Origin: Nitriliruptoraceae bacterium
GTDB lineage: Bacteria > Actinomycetota > Nitriliruptoria > Nitriliruptorales > Nitriliruptoraceae
NCBI GenBank assembly: GCA_003558435.1
Contig: PWLR01000161.1
Coordinates: forward strand, 1-50,413
Direction: 5' to 3'
Length of the DNA stretch: 50,413 bases
Below, piece after piece: positions 32,463-41,713 of the stretch; position 1 is the stretch's first letter; the number at the start of each line of letters is the position of its first letter. The notes below the pieces were generated by a model. The model saw only the letters and a list, made by a program, of their open reading frames with translations. It did not search any database and was not told where the DNA came from. The translations under genes and the position numbers were made by a program.

Positions 32463-33788
32463 ATGTCTTCGCGTATGTCACCGAACACGTCCCGAAGCAC
32501 GTCACGAGCCCACCGGCGCGGCCTGTTGCTGACCGCGGTGCTCGCACTGGTGCTCATCGCCGCGCTGGTCGGTACCCGCCCGCCCGAGCCGCCGCCACCT
32601 CAGCAACCATCCGGCACGATGGAGCCGGAGCCCGACGCCGCACCGACGGAGACGCCGGACGAGGCCGCACCGACGGAGACGCCGGACGGAGCCGCACCGA
32701 CGGAGCCGCGGGAGTTCACGATCGCCATGACCGGGGACATCCTGCCCCACGGTGCCGTGATCGAGTCGGCCGCGGCCAACGCCGCCGACGCCGATGCGGA
32801 CCACGACTTCCGACCCATGTTCGCCCAGGTCGCCCCGCTGCTCGGGTCGGCCGACCTGGCCGTGTGCCACCTGGAGGCGCCGCTGTCGGGCGACAACCAG
32901 GATGTCGTCGGTGGGGGAGACGACCGCCTGCCCAGTGGCGCGCCGCGCTTCAACGCCCCCTTCGAACTGGCCGATGCGATCGCCGATGCCGGCTTCGACA
33001 CGTGTTCGACCGCCCACAACCACTCGTCGGACGCGGGTCCGCAAGGCATCATCGACACGATCGATCACCTCGAACGGGTCGGTGTCGTACCGGTCGGCAC
33101 CGCGGCCGAGCCGCAGGACGCGCGGTCCGCCCACATGCACGACGTCGAGGGGGTCACGGTGGCGCATGTGGCGGCGACCTACGGCCTCAACGATCCGCTT
33201 CCCGACGACCAGGCCTGGATGGTCGACCGGATCGATCCGGAGTGGATCCTCGACGAGGCGGCCTCGGCCCGGGACGACGGGGCGGATGTCGTGATCGTCA
33301 GCCTCCACCACGGCATCGAGTACCAGGTCGAACCGTCCGACAACCAGCGCGAACGGACCGAGGTCCTGCTCGGGTCCGACGACGTCGACCTGCTGATCGG
33401 CCACCACGCCCACGTCGTCCAACCGATCGAGCGGGTCAACGACAAGGTGGCCGTGCACGGTCTCGGCAACCTGCTGTCGAACATGCATCCGGACATCACG
33501 GGGCCACGGACCCAGGACGGTGTCGTGGTCACCGTGGAGTTCGTCGAGGATCCTGACCGCGACGGCTTCGAGGCGGACGCCGTGACCTACGTGCCGACCT
33601 GGGTCGACCGCGACGACCACGAGATCGTCGACGTCGGCGCGACCCTGGCCGACGACGATCTCCGCGGGGATCCGCTGGACGACGACAGGCGCGCCGAGCT
33701 GGAAGCCTCCTGGGATCGGACCGTCGATGCGATCACCCGCGAAGGTGCTGACGAATGGGGGGCCGTTCCGCTCGATCCGCCCGGGTGA
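32463..33788 (+). CDS. CapA/PgsA-family calcineurin-like metallophosphoesterase, secreted
   Basis: From the ATG at 32463 the protein is 441 residues. A signal anchor (GLLLTAVLALVLIAALVG, about 20-37) is followed by a Pro/Glu/Thr repeat linker and then the CapA domain: FTIAMTGDILPHG near 86, LAVCHLEAPLSGDN near 137, TAHNHSSDAG near 182, VSLHHGIEY near 281, LIGHHAHVVQPIE near 310 and HGLGNLLSN near 333. These hold the metal-binding Asp, Asn and His of the family, which includes poly-gamma-glutamate synthesis proteins. No capB/capC partner is nearby, so a role in capsule synthesis is not supported; it may be an exported phosphoesterase. Confidence 0.85.
   Translation: MSSRMSPNTSRSTSRAHRRGLLLTAVLALVLIAALVGTRPPEPPPPQQPSGTMEPEPDAAPTETPDEAAPTETPDGAAPTEPREFTIAMTGDILPHGAVIESAAANAADADADHDFRPMFAQVAPLLGSADLAVCHLEAPLSGDNQDVVGGGDDRLPSGAPRFNAPFELADAIADAGFDTCSTAHNHSSDAGPQGIIDTIDHLERVGVVPVGTAAEPQDARSAHMHDVEGVTVAHVAATYGLNDPLPDDQAWMVDRIDPEWILDEAASARDDGADVVIVSLHHGIEYQVEPSDNQRERTEVLLGSDDVDLLIGHHAHVVQPIERVNDKVAVHGLGNLLSNMHPDITGPRTQDGVVVTVEFVEDPDRDGFEADAVTYVPTWVDRDDHEIVDVGATLADDDLRGDPLDDDRRAELEASWDRTVDAITREGADEWGAVPLDPPG
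32636..32707. repeat. 27-bp tandem repeat encoding the CapA linker
   Basis: Units of about 27 bp beginning GCACCGACGGAGACGCCGGA occur two to three times and encode APTETPDEA/APTETPDGA linker repeats after the signal anchor. Confidence 0.65.
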
Positions 33789-33864
33789 CGGCACGGCCGC
33801 GCTGGCCAGTTCCACCCTCCGGGACCCCGGACATCCAGCCGAGGTCGGTGATGCCGGCACGTCG

Positions 33865-33870
33865 TACCTT
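33865..33870 (+). promoter_or_regulatory. Putative -10 hexamer TACCTT for lipoprotein gene
   Basis: TACCTT fits TANNNT, 77 bp before the ATG at 33948; the leader ends in CAGGAGAGG. Confidence 0.25.
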
Positions 33871-33947
33871 CGTGTTCACGGGGAACAGCGGCGAGCCTCA
33901 GCGGCCGAGCACCGCCGTCGTCGCCACCGTCCAGGACAGGAGAGGTC

Positions 33948-34673
33948 ATGCGCCGGGCAACCCGGGCGACCATCGCATCGTTGGCCGTGCTGGGGGTCGC
34001 GACGTTCGGCTGTGCCACCGACGCCGACCCGGACCCGGATGCGGGCATGGCCGATGCGTCGGACGAACCCGGCTCGGACGAACCCGGCTCGGATGAACCC
34101 GCGACCGACCAGCCCGCCGATGGACGCATCGATCAGCTCGAGGCCGAGCTCGCGGAGGTCCGTGACCGGGTGGACGGACTCGACCTGCGGACCGAGGCGC
34201 TGGAGCAGCAGCTCGGCGAGCAACCATCGGAGCCGGACACGGAGGCGGCACGGCCCCGTACGCCGGAGGGCCTCATCGACCAGCTCCGCGTGCACGTCCG
34301 CGACCTCGATGCCCTACCCGACGAGTTCGAGCCCGGCGTGACGGACTGGACGAGCTTCGAGGTCCCGGACGAGGTCGACGGCACCTACGACACCCCGGGC
34401 GAGGTCGTCGCGGAGCTGGCGGCGGTCACGGATGCGCCGCAGCTGGGCACCGACGTGTGGGAGACGACCATCCGGGTCCTGCTCGACGAGGACGATCCCG
34501 ACCTGGCCTACGGCGCGGTGCTCAGCTGGGGGTTCCTCGACGATTCGGTCGAGGGCCGCGACGTGCGCGTCACCCTCACCCGCACCGACGACGACCGCTG
34601 GGAACCCGGCGGCGCGGAGCAACGGTTCCACTGCATGCGCGGGGTCACCGACGACGGCGAGCTCTGTATCTGA
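33948..34673 (+). CDS. Putative lipoprotein with coiled coil, unknown function
   Basis: The 241-residue product has a signal peptide and lipobox (TIASLAVLGVATFGC, Cys near 22), then a DEPGS repeat linker (three 15-bp DNA repeats), then a helical coiled coil near 62-88 (IDQLEAELAEVRDRVDGLDLRTEALEQ would be one heptad block), and a folded acidic C-terminal domain. That domain has LSWGFLDDSVEGRDVRVTLT and two cysteines near the end (HCMRG, ELCI) that could pair. AGGAGAGGTC supplies a clear ribosome site. I do not recognise the family. Confidence 0.7.
   Translation: MRRATRATIASLAVLGVATFGCATDADPDPDAGMADASDEPGSDEPGSDEPATDQPADGRIDQLEAELAEVRDRVDGLDLRTEALEQQLGEQPSEPDTEAARPRTPEGLIDQLRVHVRDLDALPDEFEPGVTDWTSFEVPDEVDGTYDTPGEVVAELAAVTDAPQLGTDVWETTIRVLLDEDDPDLAYGAVLSWGFLDDSVEGRDVRVTLTRTDDDRWEPGGAEQRFHCMRGVTDDGELCI
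34059..34100. repeat. 15-bp tandem repeat in lipoprotein gene
   Basis: TCGGACGAACCCGGC is present twice perfectly and a third time with changes, encoding the SDEPG linker. Confidence 0.7.
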
Positions 34674-34675
34674 CG

Positions 34676-34710
34676 CCGAACTGCGCCAGCCCGAACTGCG
34701 CCAGCCCGAG
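34676..34710. repeat. 15-bp perfect tandem repeat between convergent genes
   Basis: CCGAACTGCGCCAGC occurs twice plus a partial third, filling the entire gap between the lipoprotein stop and the nadC stop. Confidence 0.75.
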
Positions 34711-35562
34711 CTACACCAGGTCGAGCGCGACGTCCAACCGCGGGACCGAGTGGGTGATCCACCCGACCGAGATCACGTCGACACCGCTGGCCGCGATGTC
34801 GCGCGCGCCGGTGAGGGTGATGCCGCCGGAGGCTTCCGTGACCGCCCGGCCGTCGATGAGGCCGACCGCCTCGCTCAGCACCTCAGGGCCCATGTTGTCG
34901 AGCAGGATCACATCGACACCGGCGGCCAGGGCCTCCGGGATCTGGCCCAGGTGATCGACCTCGAGCTCGACGACCACGAGGTGCCCGACCGTCGCCCGGA
35001 CCGCCTCGACCGCGGCGGTGATGGACCCCGTCGCGACCAGGTGGTTGTCCTTGAGCATCACCGCGTCGTGCAGGCCGAACCGGTGGTTGTGGCCTCCGCC
35101 ACAGCGCACGGCGTACTTCTCGAGCGCCCGCAGGCCCGGCGTGGTCTTGCGGGTGTCGCTGATCCGGGCGTCGGTGCCCGCGACCGCATCGATCAGTTCG
35201 GCGGTGCCGGTCGCGATCCCGCTGAGGTGACCCAGCAGGTTGAGGCAGGTGCGCTCGCCGGCGAGCACCGCCCGCGCCGAGCCCTCCAGCCGGGCCAGGG
35301 TGGTGCCCGCCGCGACCCGCGTCCCGTCGGCGACCTCCGGGGTCGCGGTCACCTCGCCGTCCAGCAGGTCGAACACGCGCAGCGCGGCCTCCAACCCGGC
35401 GACCGTGCCGGCGGCGCGGGCCACGACGATCCCGCTCACGGTGGCGTCCGTCGAGAGGGTCGCGTTGGTGGTCAGGTCGCCCGCGGTGCCGAGGTCCTCG
35501 GCCAGCGCGCGCCGCAGCACGTCGTCGACGGCCGAACGCGGTTGGGGCAGCGGCGCGCTCAC
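34711..35562 (-). CDS. nadC: Nicotinate-nucleotide pyrophosphorylase (carboxylating)
   Basis: The 283-residue enzyme converts quinolinate and PRPP to nicotinate mononucleotide, the third step of de novo NAD synthesis. Signatures: AEDLGTAGDLTT near 21-31, GERTCLNLLGHLSGIAT near 105-121, ISDTRKTTPGLRALEKYAV near 137 with the substrate Arg/Lys residues, CGGGHNHRFGLHDAVMLKDNH near 158-178, and the phosphate loop VTEASGGIT near 248. The start is the GTG in a GTGA overlap with nadB. It is the last gene of nadA-nadB-nadC, all coupled by 4-bp overlaps. Confidence 0.95.
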   Translation of the reverse strand: MSAPLPQPRSAVDDVLRRALAEDLGTAGDLTTNATLSTDATVSGIVVARAAGTVAGLEAALRVFDLLDGEVTATPEVADGTRVAAGTTLARLEGSARAVLAGERTCLNLLGHLSGIATGTAELIDAVAGTDARISDTRKTTPGLRALEKYAVRCGGGHNHRFGLHDAVMLKDNHLVATGSITAAVEAVRATVGHLVVVELEVDHLGQIPEALAAGVDVILLDNMGPEVLSEAVGLIDGRAVTEASGGITLTGARDIAASGVDVISVGWITHSVPRLDVALDLV

Positions 35563-37165
35563 GAGGCCACCTGCCGCTCGTGGACACCGAACGGCTGCAG
35601 GGGCCGATGGGGGACGTCGGTGTCCTGCACCACGGTGTGGCTCCCGGGACCGGGCAGGCTGGTGGGGTGATCGGCGCGGTGATGACCACCACGCGATTCC
35701 TCCCGTGCCAGCGCGGCCCGGAGCACCAGAGCTGCCACCGCGGCGAGGTTGCGTCCCGTGATGCCGGTGTCGAGGGTTGGCCGCAACCCGTCGAGCGTGT
35801 CGAGCGCTCCGGTCAGGCCGTCGGCATCGCGGACCAGGCCACCGTGGCGCCACATGGTCGCGCGCAGGTGCTGCACGGCCGTCGCATCGTCGGGCGCCCC
35901 GGGATCGGGCGGATCGGCCGGGATCTCCGGTCGGATCCGGTGGGCCCCGGGCTGGCGCAGGCGCGGGGTCGATGGTGCGTCGGCGATGCTCGCGGCGACC
36001 CGGCCACCGAGGACCAGGCCCTCCACCAGCGAGTTGCTCGCCAGGCGGTTGGCGCCGTGCAGACCGATCGACGCGACCTCGCCGCAGGCGTACAACCCCG
36101 GCAGGCCCGCACGACCCCACCCGTCGGTCATGATGCCGCCCACGTGGTAGTGCTGGGCCGGGGTGACCGGGATCGGTTCCCGGCGCGGGTCGATGCCGGC
36201 GGCCATGCAGGCGGCGAACACCGTCGGGAACCGCTCCGTGAACGTGGCGCCCGGGCCGGTATCGAGGTGTCGGGCGTCGAGGAAGATGGCTCCGTGCTGT
36301 TGCGCGGCCCAGTTGGCGCGGGCGACCACGTCCCGGGGCGCGAGTTCCGCGTCCGGATGCTGACCGGTCAGGTACCGGCGACCGGCGGCATCGATCAGCC
36401 TCGCACCGTCCCCGCGTAGCGCCTCGGTCAGCAGCGGGAGCGGGTCGAGCGCACCGTCGAGCGCCGTGGGGTGGAACTGCACGAACTCCGGGTCCCGGAT
36501 CGGCGCCCCGGCGCGCAGTGCCATCGCCAACCCGTCACCGGTGGCTTCCGCCGGGTTGGTGGTGCGGGCGAACACCCGGCCGATCCCTCCGGTGGCGAGC
36601 ACGACCGCTGCCGCGGTCAGTGCCCGGACGTGGCCGTCGGGCCCTGCCACCGTGACGCCCACGATACGACCGTCGGCGCGGACCAGGTCGACGGCCCGGT
36701 GGTTCTCGACCACCTCGATGTCCGGGCGGGCCCGTACCGCGGCGACCAACGCGCCCATCACCGCGGCTCCGGTCGCGTCGCCGCCGGCATGCACGATGCG
36801 GCGGGAACGGTGCCCCGCCTCGCGGCCCAGCGCCGGCGTGCCGTCCTCGGCCAGGTCGAACCCGGTACCGAGGTGCTGCAGCCAACGGATCCGCCCCGGC
36901 GCATCCCCGGTGACCATGTCGACGATCTCGTCCACGGTCAGGCCGCTGCTGACGGCGCGCGTGTCCTCGGCGTGATCGGCGGTGGAGTCGCCCGGCCCGA
37001 TCGCGGCGGCCAACCCACCCTGGGCCCATCGGCTCGAGCCCTCGCCCAGGGTCGTCTTGGTCACGACCGTGCAGTGGCCGAGCTCGAGTGCGGCGGTCAA
37101 CCCGGCGATGCCCGAGCCGACGATCAGGGCCCTGGGCAGGGCCCCGGGGGTGCGGCCCGGGCCGC

Positions 37166-37169
<4 letters not shown>
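35559..37169 (-). CDS. nadB: L-aspartate oxidase
   Basis: The 536-residue flavoprotein oxidises L-aspartate to iminoaspartate. The start is the GTG in the GTGA overlap with nadA; upstream in-frame codons belong to shadow sequence. The N-terminal FAD motif is GSGIAGLTAALELG near 19-32, followed by SSRWAQGGLAAAI near 46-58, GGDATGAAVM near 135, HPTALDG near 238, and the flavin-contacting CGEVASIGLHGANRLASNSL near 365-384 with SLVEGLV. The C-terminal helical domain has LRATMWRHGGLVRD. It works with NadA and lies between nadA and nadC. Confidence 0.95.
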
Positions 37170-38179
<1,010 letters not shown>

Positions 38180-38204
38180 GCGAGCGCCTTCGACGGAGCG
38201 GGGA

Positions 38205-38225
38205 TAATGCTCGGGGGGAGCATTA
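38205..38225. promoter_or_regulatory. Perfect 21-bp palindromic operator upstream of nadA (probable NrtR site)
   Basis: TAATGCTC (38205-38212) and GAGCATTA (38218-38225) are exact inverse complements separated by GGGGG. It is A/T-rich in a very G/C-rich background, lies between nrtR and nadA, and would cover about +1 to +21 of a transcript started from the TACACT hexamer. The size and symmetry fit NrtR-type dimer sites. Confidence 0.75.
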
Positions 38226-38232
38226 GTCAGGC

Positions 38233-38238
38233 AGTGTA
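38233..38238 (-). promoter_or_regulatory. Putative -10 hexamer TACACT for nadABC
   Basis: Minus-strand TACACT ends 7 bp before the palindrome, placing the transcription start at its edge so that a bound repressor would block initiation or clearance. Confidence 0.45.
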
Positions 38239-38257
38239 GCCCTCCGGAAGGGCACCG

Positions 38258-39184
38258 CTACTGCCCATGCCGCCCATCCGACACGTCTCGGGCTCCGCGG
38301 TAGGGCACACCGACGCCGGGGCGGGGGCGCTCGAGCTGCACGCTCGGCCGGTAGCGGAACAGCTCGGCGGGCCGTCCGGTCGTGCCGGCGGTCCGCTCAC
38401 CCGTGCCTTCGACCAACCCCGAACGCTCCACCAACCGGCGGAAGTTCTGCTTGTGGAGCTTGACCCCGGCCAGGGCCTCCACCGTGTGTTGCAGGTCGAG
38501 CAGCCGGAACGTCTCCGGCAGCAGCTCGAACACCACCGGCCGGTAGGTCAGCTTGCCCCGGATCCGCCCCAGCGCGGTCGCCGTGATGCGCCGATGGTCG
38601 AACGCCATCGGCCGACCGGGCGCGTCGAGGTGTTCGGCGCCGGCCTCCGCCACCAGCCCGGAGCCGTAGAGCAGCTCGTAGCGCTCGAGCACCCGGATGC
38701 CGTCCCACGGCGGCCCGAACGCGAGCGCGATGCGCTCCCGTCGCGCCCGGTCCCGGCCGGCCCAACGCTCCAGATCCGTCCGCAGCCCCGCGGCCCGTGC
38801 CGTCCCGTCGTCCTGCCGGGTGTCCTCCCACGGCAACAGCTCGTACACGTCCATCCAGCGCGCCTCGAGCGCAGGCGCCGTCTCGCGTACCAGCGCCAGG
38901 TAGGCCACGCTGAGGTGGCGTTCGTTGCCGTCGACCGCTCCCCGGTCCCGGTCCCCGAACGTGTAGAGCTGCTCCGCGTAGCCCACCTCGAGCCCGGTCT
39001 GATCGCGGATCAGCCGACGCATACCCAGTTCCAGGGTGGCGTCGTGCGCGGTGTCGAGCGCCCCCGAGGGCAACGCGGGAGGCTGTCCGTCGCGTTCGAC
39101 GACCAGCACGCGGGGCTGGTCGTTGGACACGGCGATGATGACCGCATCGAGGGTCATCATCACGGGGCTGGCATCACGATCCAT
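38258..39184 (-). CDS. nrtR: NrtR-type Nudix-domain transcriptional regulator of NAD synthesis
   Basis: The 308-residue protein has an N-terminal Nudix fold (VMMTLDAVIIAVSND; VLVVERDG; ALPSGALDTAHDATLELGMR). The Nudix box has lost its catalytic glutamates, as in NrtR regulators that bind ADP-ribose rather than cleave it. The C-terminus (about 215-300) is the NrtR winged-helix: FDHRRITATALGRIRGKLTY, FELLPETFRLLDLQHTVEAL and LHKQNFRRLVERSGLVEGTG. It sits immediately upstream of nadABC on the same strand, the classic context. The start at 39184 is set by a TACGGT -10 six bases upstream; the longer frame to 39295 crosses it. Confidence 0.88.
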   Translation of the reverse strand: MDRDASPVMMTLDAVIIAVSNDQPRVLVVERDGQPPALPSGALDTAHDATLELGMRRLIRDQTGLEVGYAEQLYTFGDRDRGAVDGNERHLSVAYLALVRETAPALEARWMDVYELLPWEDTRQDDGTARAAGLRTDLERWAGRDRARRERIALAFGPPWDGIRVLERYELLYGSGLVAEAGAEHLDAPGRPMAFDHRRITATALGRIRGKLTYRPVVFELLPETFRLLDLQHTVEALAGVKLHKQNFRRLVERSGLVEGTGERTAGTTGRPAELFRYRPSVQLERPRPGVGVPYRGARDVSDGRHGQ

Positions 39185-39190
39185 CCCGCG

Positions 39191-39196
39191 ACCGTA
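39191..39196 (-). promoter_or_regulatory. -10 hexamer TACGGT of a probable leaderless nrtR transcript
   Basis: Minus-strand TACGGT ends 6 nt before the ATG at 39184, with no ribosome site in the gap. Confidence 0.45.
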
Positions 39197-39206
39197 GCGT
39201 CGGGGC

Positions 39207-39887
39207 TCAGCGCGATCGCCGACGTCTTCCGGCGTGGCGTCCGGGGGTGTGGCGCCGCGCGGCGCGATGCCGTGCGGCGCGGCGTCGACCCGCATGTCCT
39301 CTGGGCCGATGCCCGCCGGCGGGGTCGACTGCCGTCGACGTCAGCAGGCGGGGGTCGAGCCCCAGGTGCTCCGCGCAGGCTTCGACGACCTCCTGCTGCT
39401 CGGTGGTGACCCGTGCGCCGGTATCGAGGGTCACCCGCAGCCGGGCCAGCAACTGCTCGGCGCCACCAGCCGACAGATGCGTGGCCAGGAGCGTCAGTTC
39501 GCCCCGGAGCCGTGTTCCGAGCCGGGATCCGGCGACGTCGGCGCGCAGGGCGGCCGGCGTGTAGGTCAGCACCGTGCACGAGCGCACCAGCTCCAACGCG
39601 GCCGTGGCGGTCCGCGGGTCACCGTCGCCGGCCGCGACGATCGCGGCCGCCATCGCCCGCACGGCCCGGTTGAGGCGCGCACGCTCGCTGGTGCCGACCG
39701 GGGCCCGATCGAGGGCGTGGACGTGGAACACGCGACGGCAGCCGACGCAGCTCAGGTGGACCGTCGCGGCGCCGTCGCGCAGCCACCGCCACCACGGCGC
39801 ACGGTCACGACACGGCTCGCCCAGGCGGTCGTCCTCGCACGCCGGGCAGTGGAACAGCACCCGGTCCCGTATCGTTCCACGCTCCAC
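39207..39887 (-). CDS. Zinc-ribbon protein with TerB-like helical region, unknown function
   Basis: The 226-residue protein has two Cys pairs near the start (HCPACEDD near 14; SCVGCRRVF near 47), consistent with a zinc ribbon. Two helical segments follow, the latter (LTLLATHLSAGGAEQLLARL; TTEQQEVVEACAEHLGLD) resembling a TerB/tellurite-type helical domain end. The last 40 residues are an Arg/His/Gly-rich tail from repetitive DNA. AGAGG lies upstream of the GTG start. It ends 11 bp before the nrtR -10. The family is not firmly recognised. Confidence 0.6.
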   Translation of the reverse strand: MERGTIRDRVLFHCPACEDDRLGEPCRDRAPWWRWLRDGAATVHLSCVGCRRVFHVHALDRAPVGTSERARLNRAVRAMAAAIVAAGDGDPRTATAALELVRSCTVLTYTPAALRADVAGSRLGTRLRGELTLLATHLSAGGAEQLLARLRVTLDTGARVTTEQQEVVEACAEHLGLDPRLLTSTAVDPAGGHRPRGHAGRRRAARHRAARRHTPGRHAGRRRRSR

Positions 39888-39953
39888 GCATCACCTCTCG
39901 AGCCCACCGGTCCCCTGTCCGCCTGTATCGGTCCTCACACGATGGGCTTGAGC

Positions 39954-40030
39954 CCGGTGGGTGGGGCCGGTGGGTGGGGCCGGTGGGTGGACCGGTGGGT
40001 GGGGCCGGTGGGTGGACCGGCGGGCGGGGG
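39954..40030. repeat. G-rich 13-bp tandem repeat, about five copies
   Basis: CCGGTGGGTGGGG and 12-bp variants ending GGA repeat five times, followed by a degenerate sixth. The plus strand has many GGG/GGGG runs with 1-4 nt spacers and could form G-quadruplexes. It lies between the monooxygenase stop and the start of the zinc-ribbon gene. Confidence 0.8.
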
Positions 40031-40039
40031 ACCACGGGA

Positions 40040-41107
40040 TCAGGCGCGTTGCAGCGTGTGTCTCAGCTCGCGGACGGCGCGGCGTGCCGCCCGGTTGGCT
40101 CCGATGGTGCTGGCCGATGGCCCGTAGCCGAGCAGGTGGATCCGGGGATCGGCGCTCACCCTGGTGCCGTCCATGCGGATGCCGCCGGACGCATCGCGCA
40201 GGCCCAGCGGTGCGAGATGGTCGAGTGCATGGCGGAACCCGGTCGCCCACAGGATCACATCGGCTGCGACGGACCCGGGGGTGCCGTCGAGATCGTCCCA
40301 GGCGACCCCGTCGGCGGTGAGCCGGTCGAACATCGGCAGGCGGTGCAGGACCCCGCGCTCGCGGGCGGCCTGCACCGGTGGGGTGAGCGCCAGTCCGGTC
40401 ACGCTGACGACGCTGTCGGGACGCCGCCCGGCGGCGACGGCGCGTTCGACCATAGCCACCGCGTCCCGGCCCGCGTCCGCGTCGAAGGGGCCCTCGCGCC
40501 ACCGTGGCGGACGTCGCGTCACCCAGGTCGTGGTGGCCACCTCGGCGATCTCGGCCAGCAGCTGGACGGCGGAGTGACCGCCGCCGACCACCACGACACG
40601 CTGCCCGGCCAACTCGTCGGCCGACCGGTAGTCGACGGTGTGGAGCTGCCGTCCCCGGAACTCGGCCAGGCCCGGGTAGACCGGCAGGAACGGCCGTGTC
40701 CAGGTCCCGGTGGCGTTCAACAACACCCGGGTGCGCCAGCTGCCGGCGTCGGTGTGCACGAGCAACCGTTCGTGACCGCGTTCGTTCTCCACGCGGTGGA
40801 CCTGCACGGGGCGTTCGATCGGGAGCTCGAAGTGTCGTTCGTACCGGTCGAAGTAGCCGGCCACGACCTCACGTGCCGGCGCATCGCCGGCCGCGGGTTC
40901 GAGCTCCATGCCCGGCAGCGCGTGGACGCCATGGACCGCGTCCATCGTCAGTGACCGCCACCGGTGTCGCCAAGCCCCGCCCGCCGCGTCGTTGGCGTCC
41001 AGGAGCACGAACTCCTCGTGCGGGACGAAGCCCCGTCGGGCGAGGAAGTACGCGGCGGACAGGCCGGCCTGTCCGCCGCCGACGATGAGTGCCTCGACGT
41101 CACGCAC
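40040..41107 (-). CDS. FAD-dependent oxidoreductase (flavin monooxygenase-like)
   Basis: The 355-residue protein has an N-terminal FAD motif LIVGGGQAGLSAAYFLARRG near 7-26, an NADPH motif VVVVGGGHSAVQLLAEIAE near 171-189, and an ATGF-type signature (ILWATGFRHALD) near 289. This is the layout of flavin-containing/Baeyer-Villiger-like monooxygenases such as CzcO-type proteins. The GTG/ATG start region lies three bases from the flavin reductase stop, so it is the third gene of an operon with the CE1759/CE1758 pair. Its substrate is unknown. Confidence 0.83.
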   Translation of the reverse strand: MRDVEALIVGGGQAGLSAAYFLARRGFVPHEEFVLLDANDAAGGAWRHRWRSLTMDAVHGVHALPGMELEPAAGDAPAREVVAGYFDRYERHFELPIERPVQVHRVENERGHERLLVHTDAGSWRTRVLLNATGTWTRPFLPVYPGLAEFRGRQLHTVDYRSADELAGQRVVVVGGGHSAVQLLAEIAEVATTTWVTRRPPRWREGPFDADAGRDAVAMVERAVAAGRRPDSVVSVTGLALTPPVQAARERGVLHRLPMFDRLTADGVAWDDLDGTPGSVAADVILWATGFRHALDHLAPLGLRDASGGIRMDGTRVSADPRIHLLGYGPSASTIGANRAARRAVRELRHTLQRA

Positions 41108-41110
41108 GCG

Positions 41111-41713
41111 TCAGCCGGACCGCAGGAGCTGCGCGAAGGGGGTCGGATCCGCGAAGGGGTCGGCGGCGTGCGTCGGCTCGTGTGCCGCGACGAGTGCCGC
41201 GAATCCCCGTCCTGCACGGTCGATCCTGGCGCCGAGTCCGTCCGCGCCCCAGTCCTCCGAGGCCGCGAACACGGCGGACGGAGCCACCACAGCCTTGAGG
41301 TAGCTGAACAGGGGCCGCAGGGCATGCTCGAGCGCCAGCGAGTGGCGGGCCGTCCCCGCGGTCGCGCCCATCAGGACCGGCGTACCTTCGATCGCGCCGT
41401 CGTCCAGCACGTCGAAGAACGTCTTGAACAGGCCGCTGTAGGACGCGCTGAAGATCGGTGTGACCGCGATGACGCCGTCGGCGGCGGCGATCGCGTCCTT
41501 GGCCTGTTGCAGGCTCTCGCCGGCGAACCCGGTCAACAGGTGGTCGGTCAGGTCGTGGGCGTGGGCTCGGAGTTCGATGACTTCGGTCGTCACGCGGCCA
41601 TCGAGGTCGCGCAGTGCGGCGGTGGTCGCCGCGGTCAGTCGGTCCGCCAGTCGGCGGGTGGACGACGGTTCGCTCAGCCCGGCCGAGACGATCACGAGGG
41701 AGCGGGTGGTCAT
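41111..41713 (-). CDS. LLM-partnered FMN reductase, CE1759 family
   Basis: The 200-residue flavodoxin-like protein starts at the ATG overlapping the LLM gene stop. It shows LVIVSAGLSEPSSTRRLADRL near 6-26 (phosphate loop), GVIAVTPIFSASYSGLFKTF near 79 and a HSLALEHALRPLFSYL segment near 121. These match NAD(P)H:FMN reductases that partner LLM-class monooxygenases; CE1759 is a named family always next to a CE1758-type gene. It would supply reduced FMN to the neighbour. Confidence 0.87.
   Translation of the reverse strand: MTTRSLVIVSAGLSEPSSTRRLADRLTAATTAALRDLDGRVTTEVIELRAHAHDLTDHLLTGFAGESLQQAKDAIAAADGVIAVTPIFSASYSGLFKTFFDVLDDGAIEGTPVLMGATAGTARHSLALEHALRPLFSYLKAVVAPSAVFAASEDWGADGLGARIDRAGRGFAALVAAHEPTHAADPFADPTPFAQLLRSG

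Noticed and set aside
32463..33788. Capsule or poly-gamma-glutamate biosynthesis locus based on the CapA-like gene
   Set aside because: No capB, capC or polymer export genes are adjacent; only the phosphoesterase-like protein is present.
39954..40030. Possible CRISPR array in the regularly repeated DNA
   Set aside because: Units are contiguous 12-13 bp tandem copies without spacers, and no cas gene is present.
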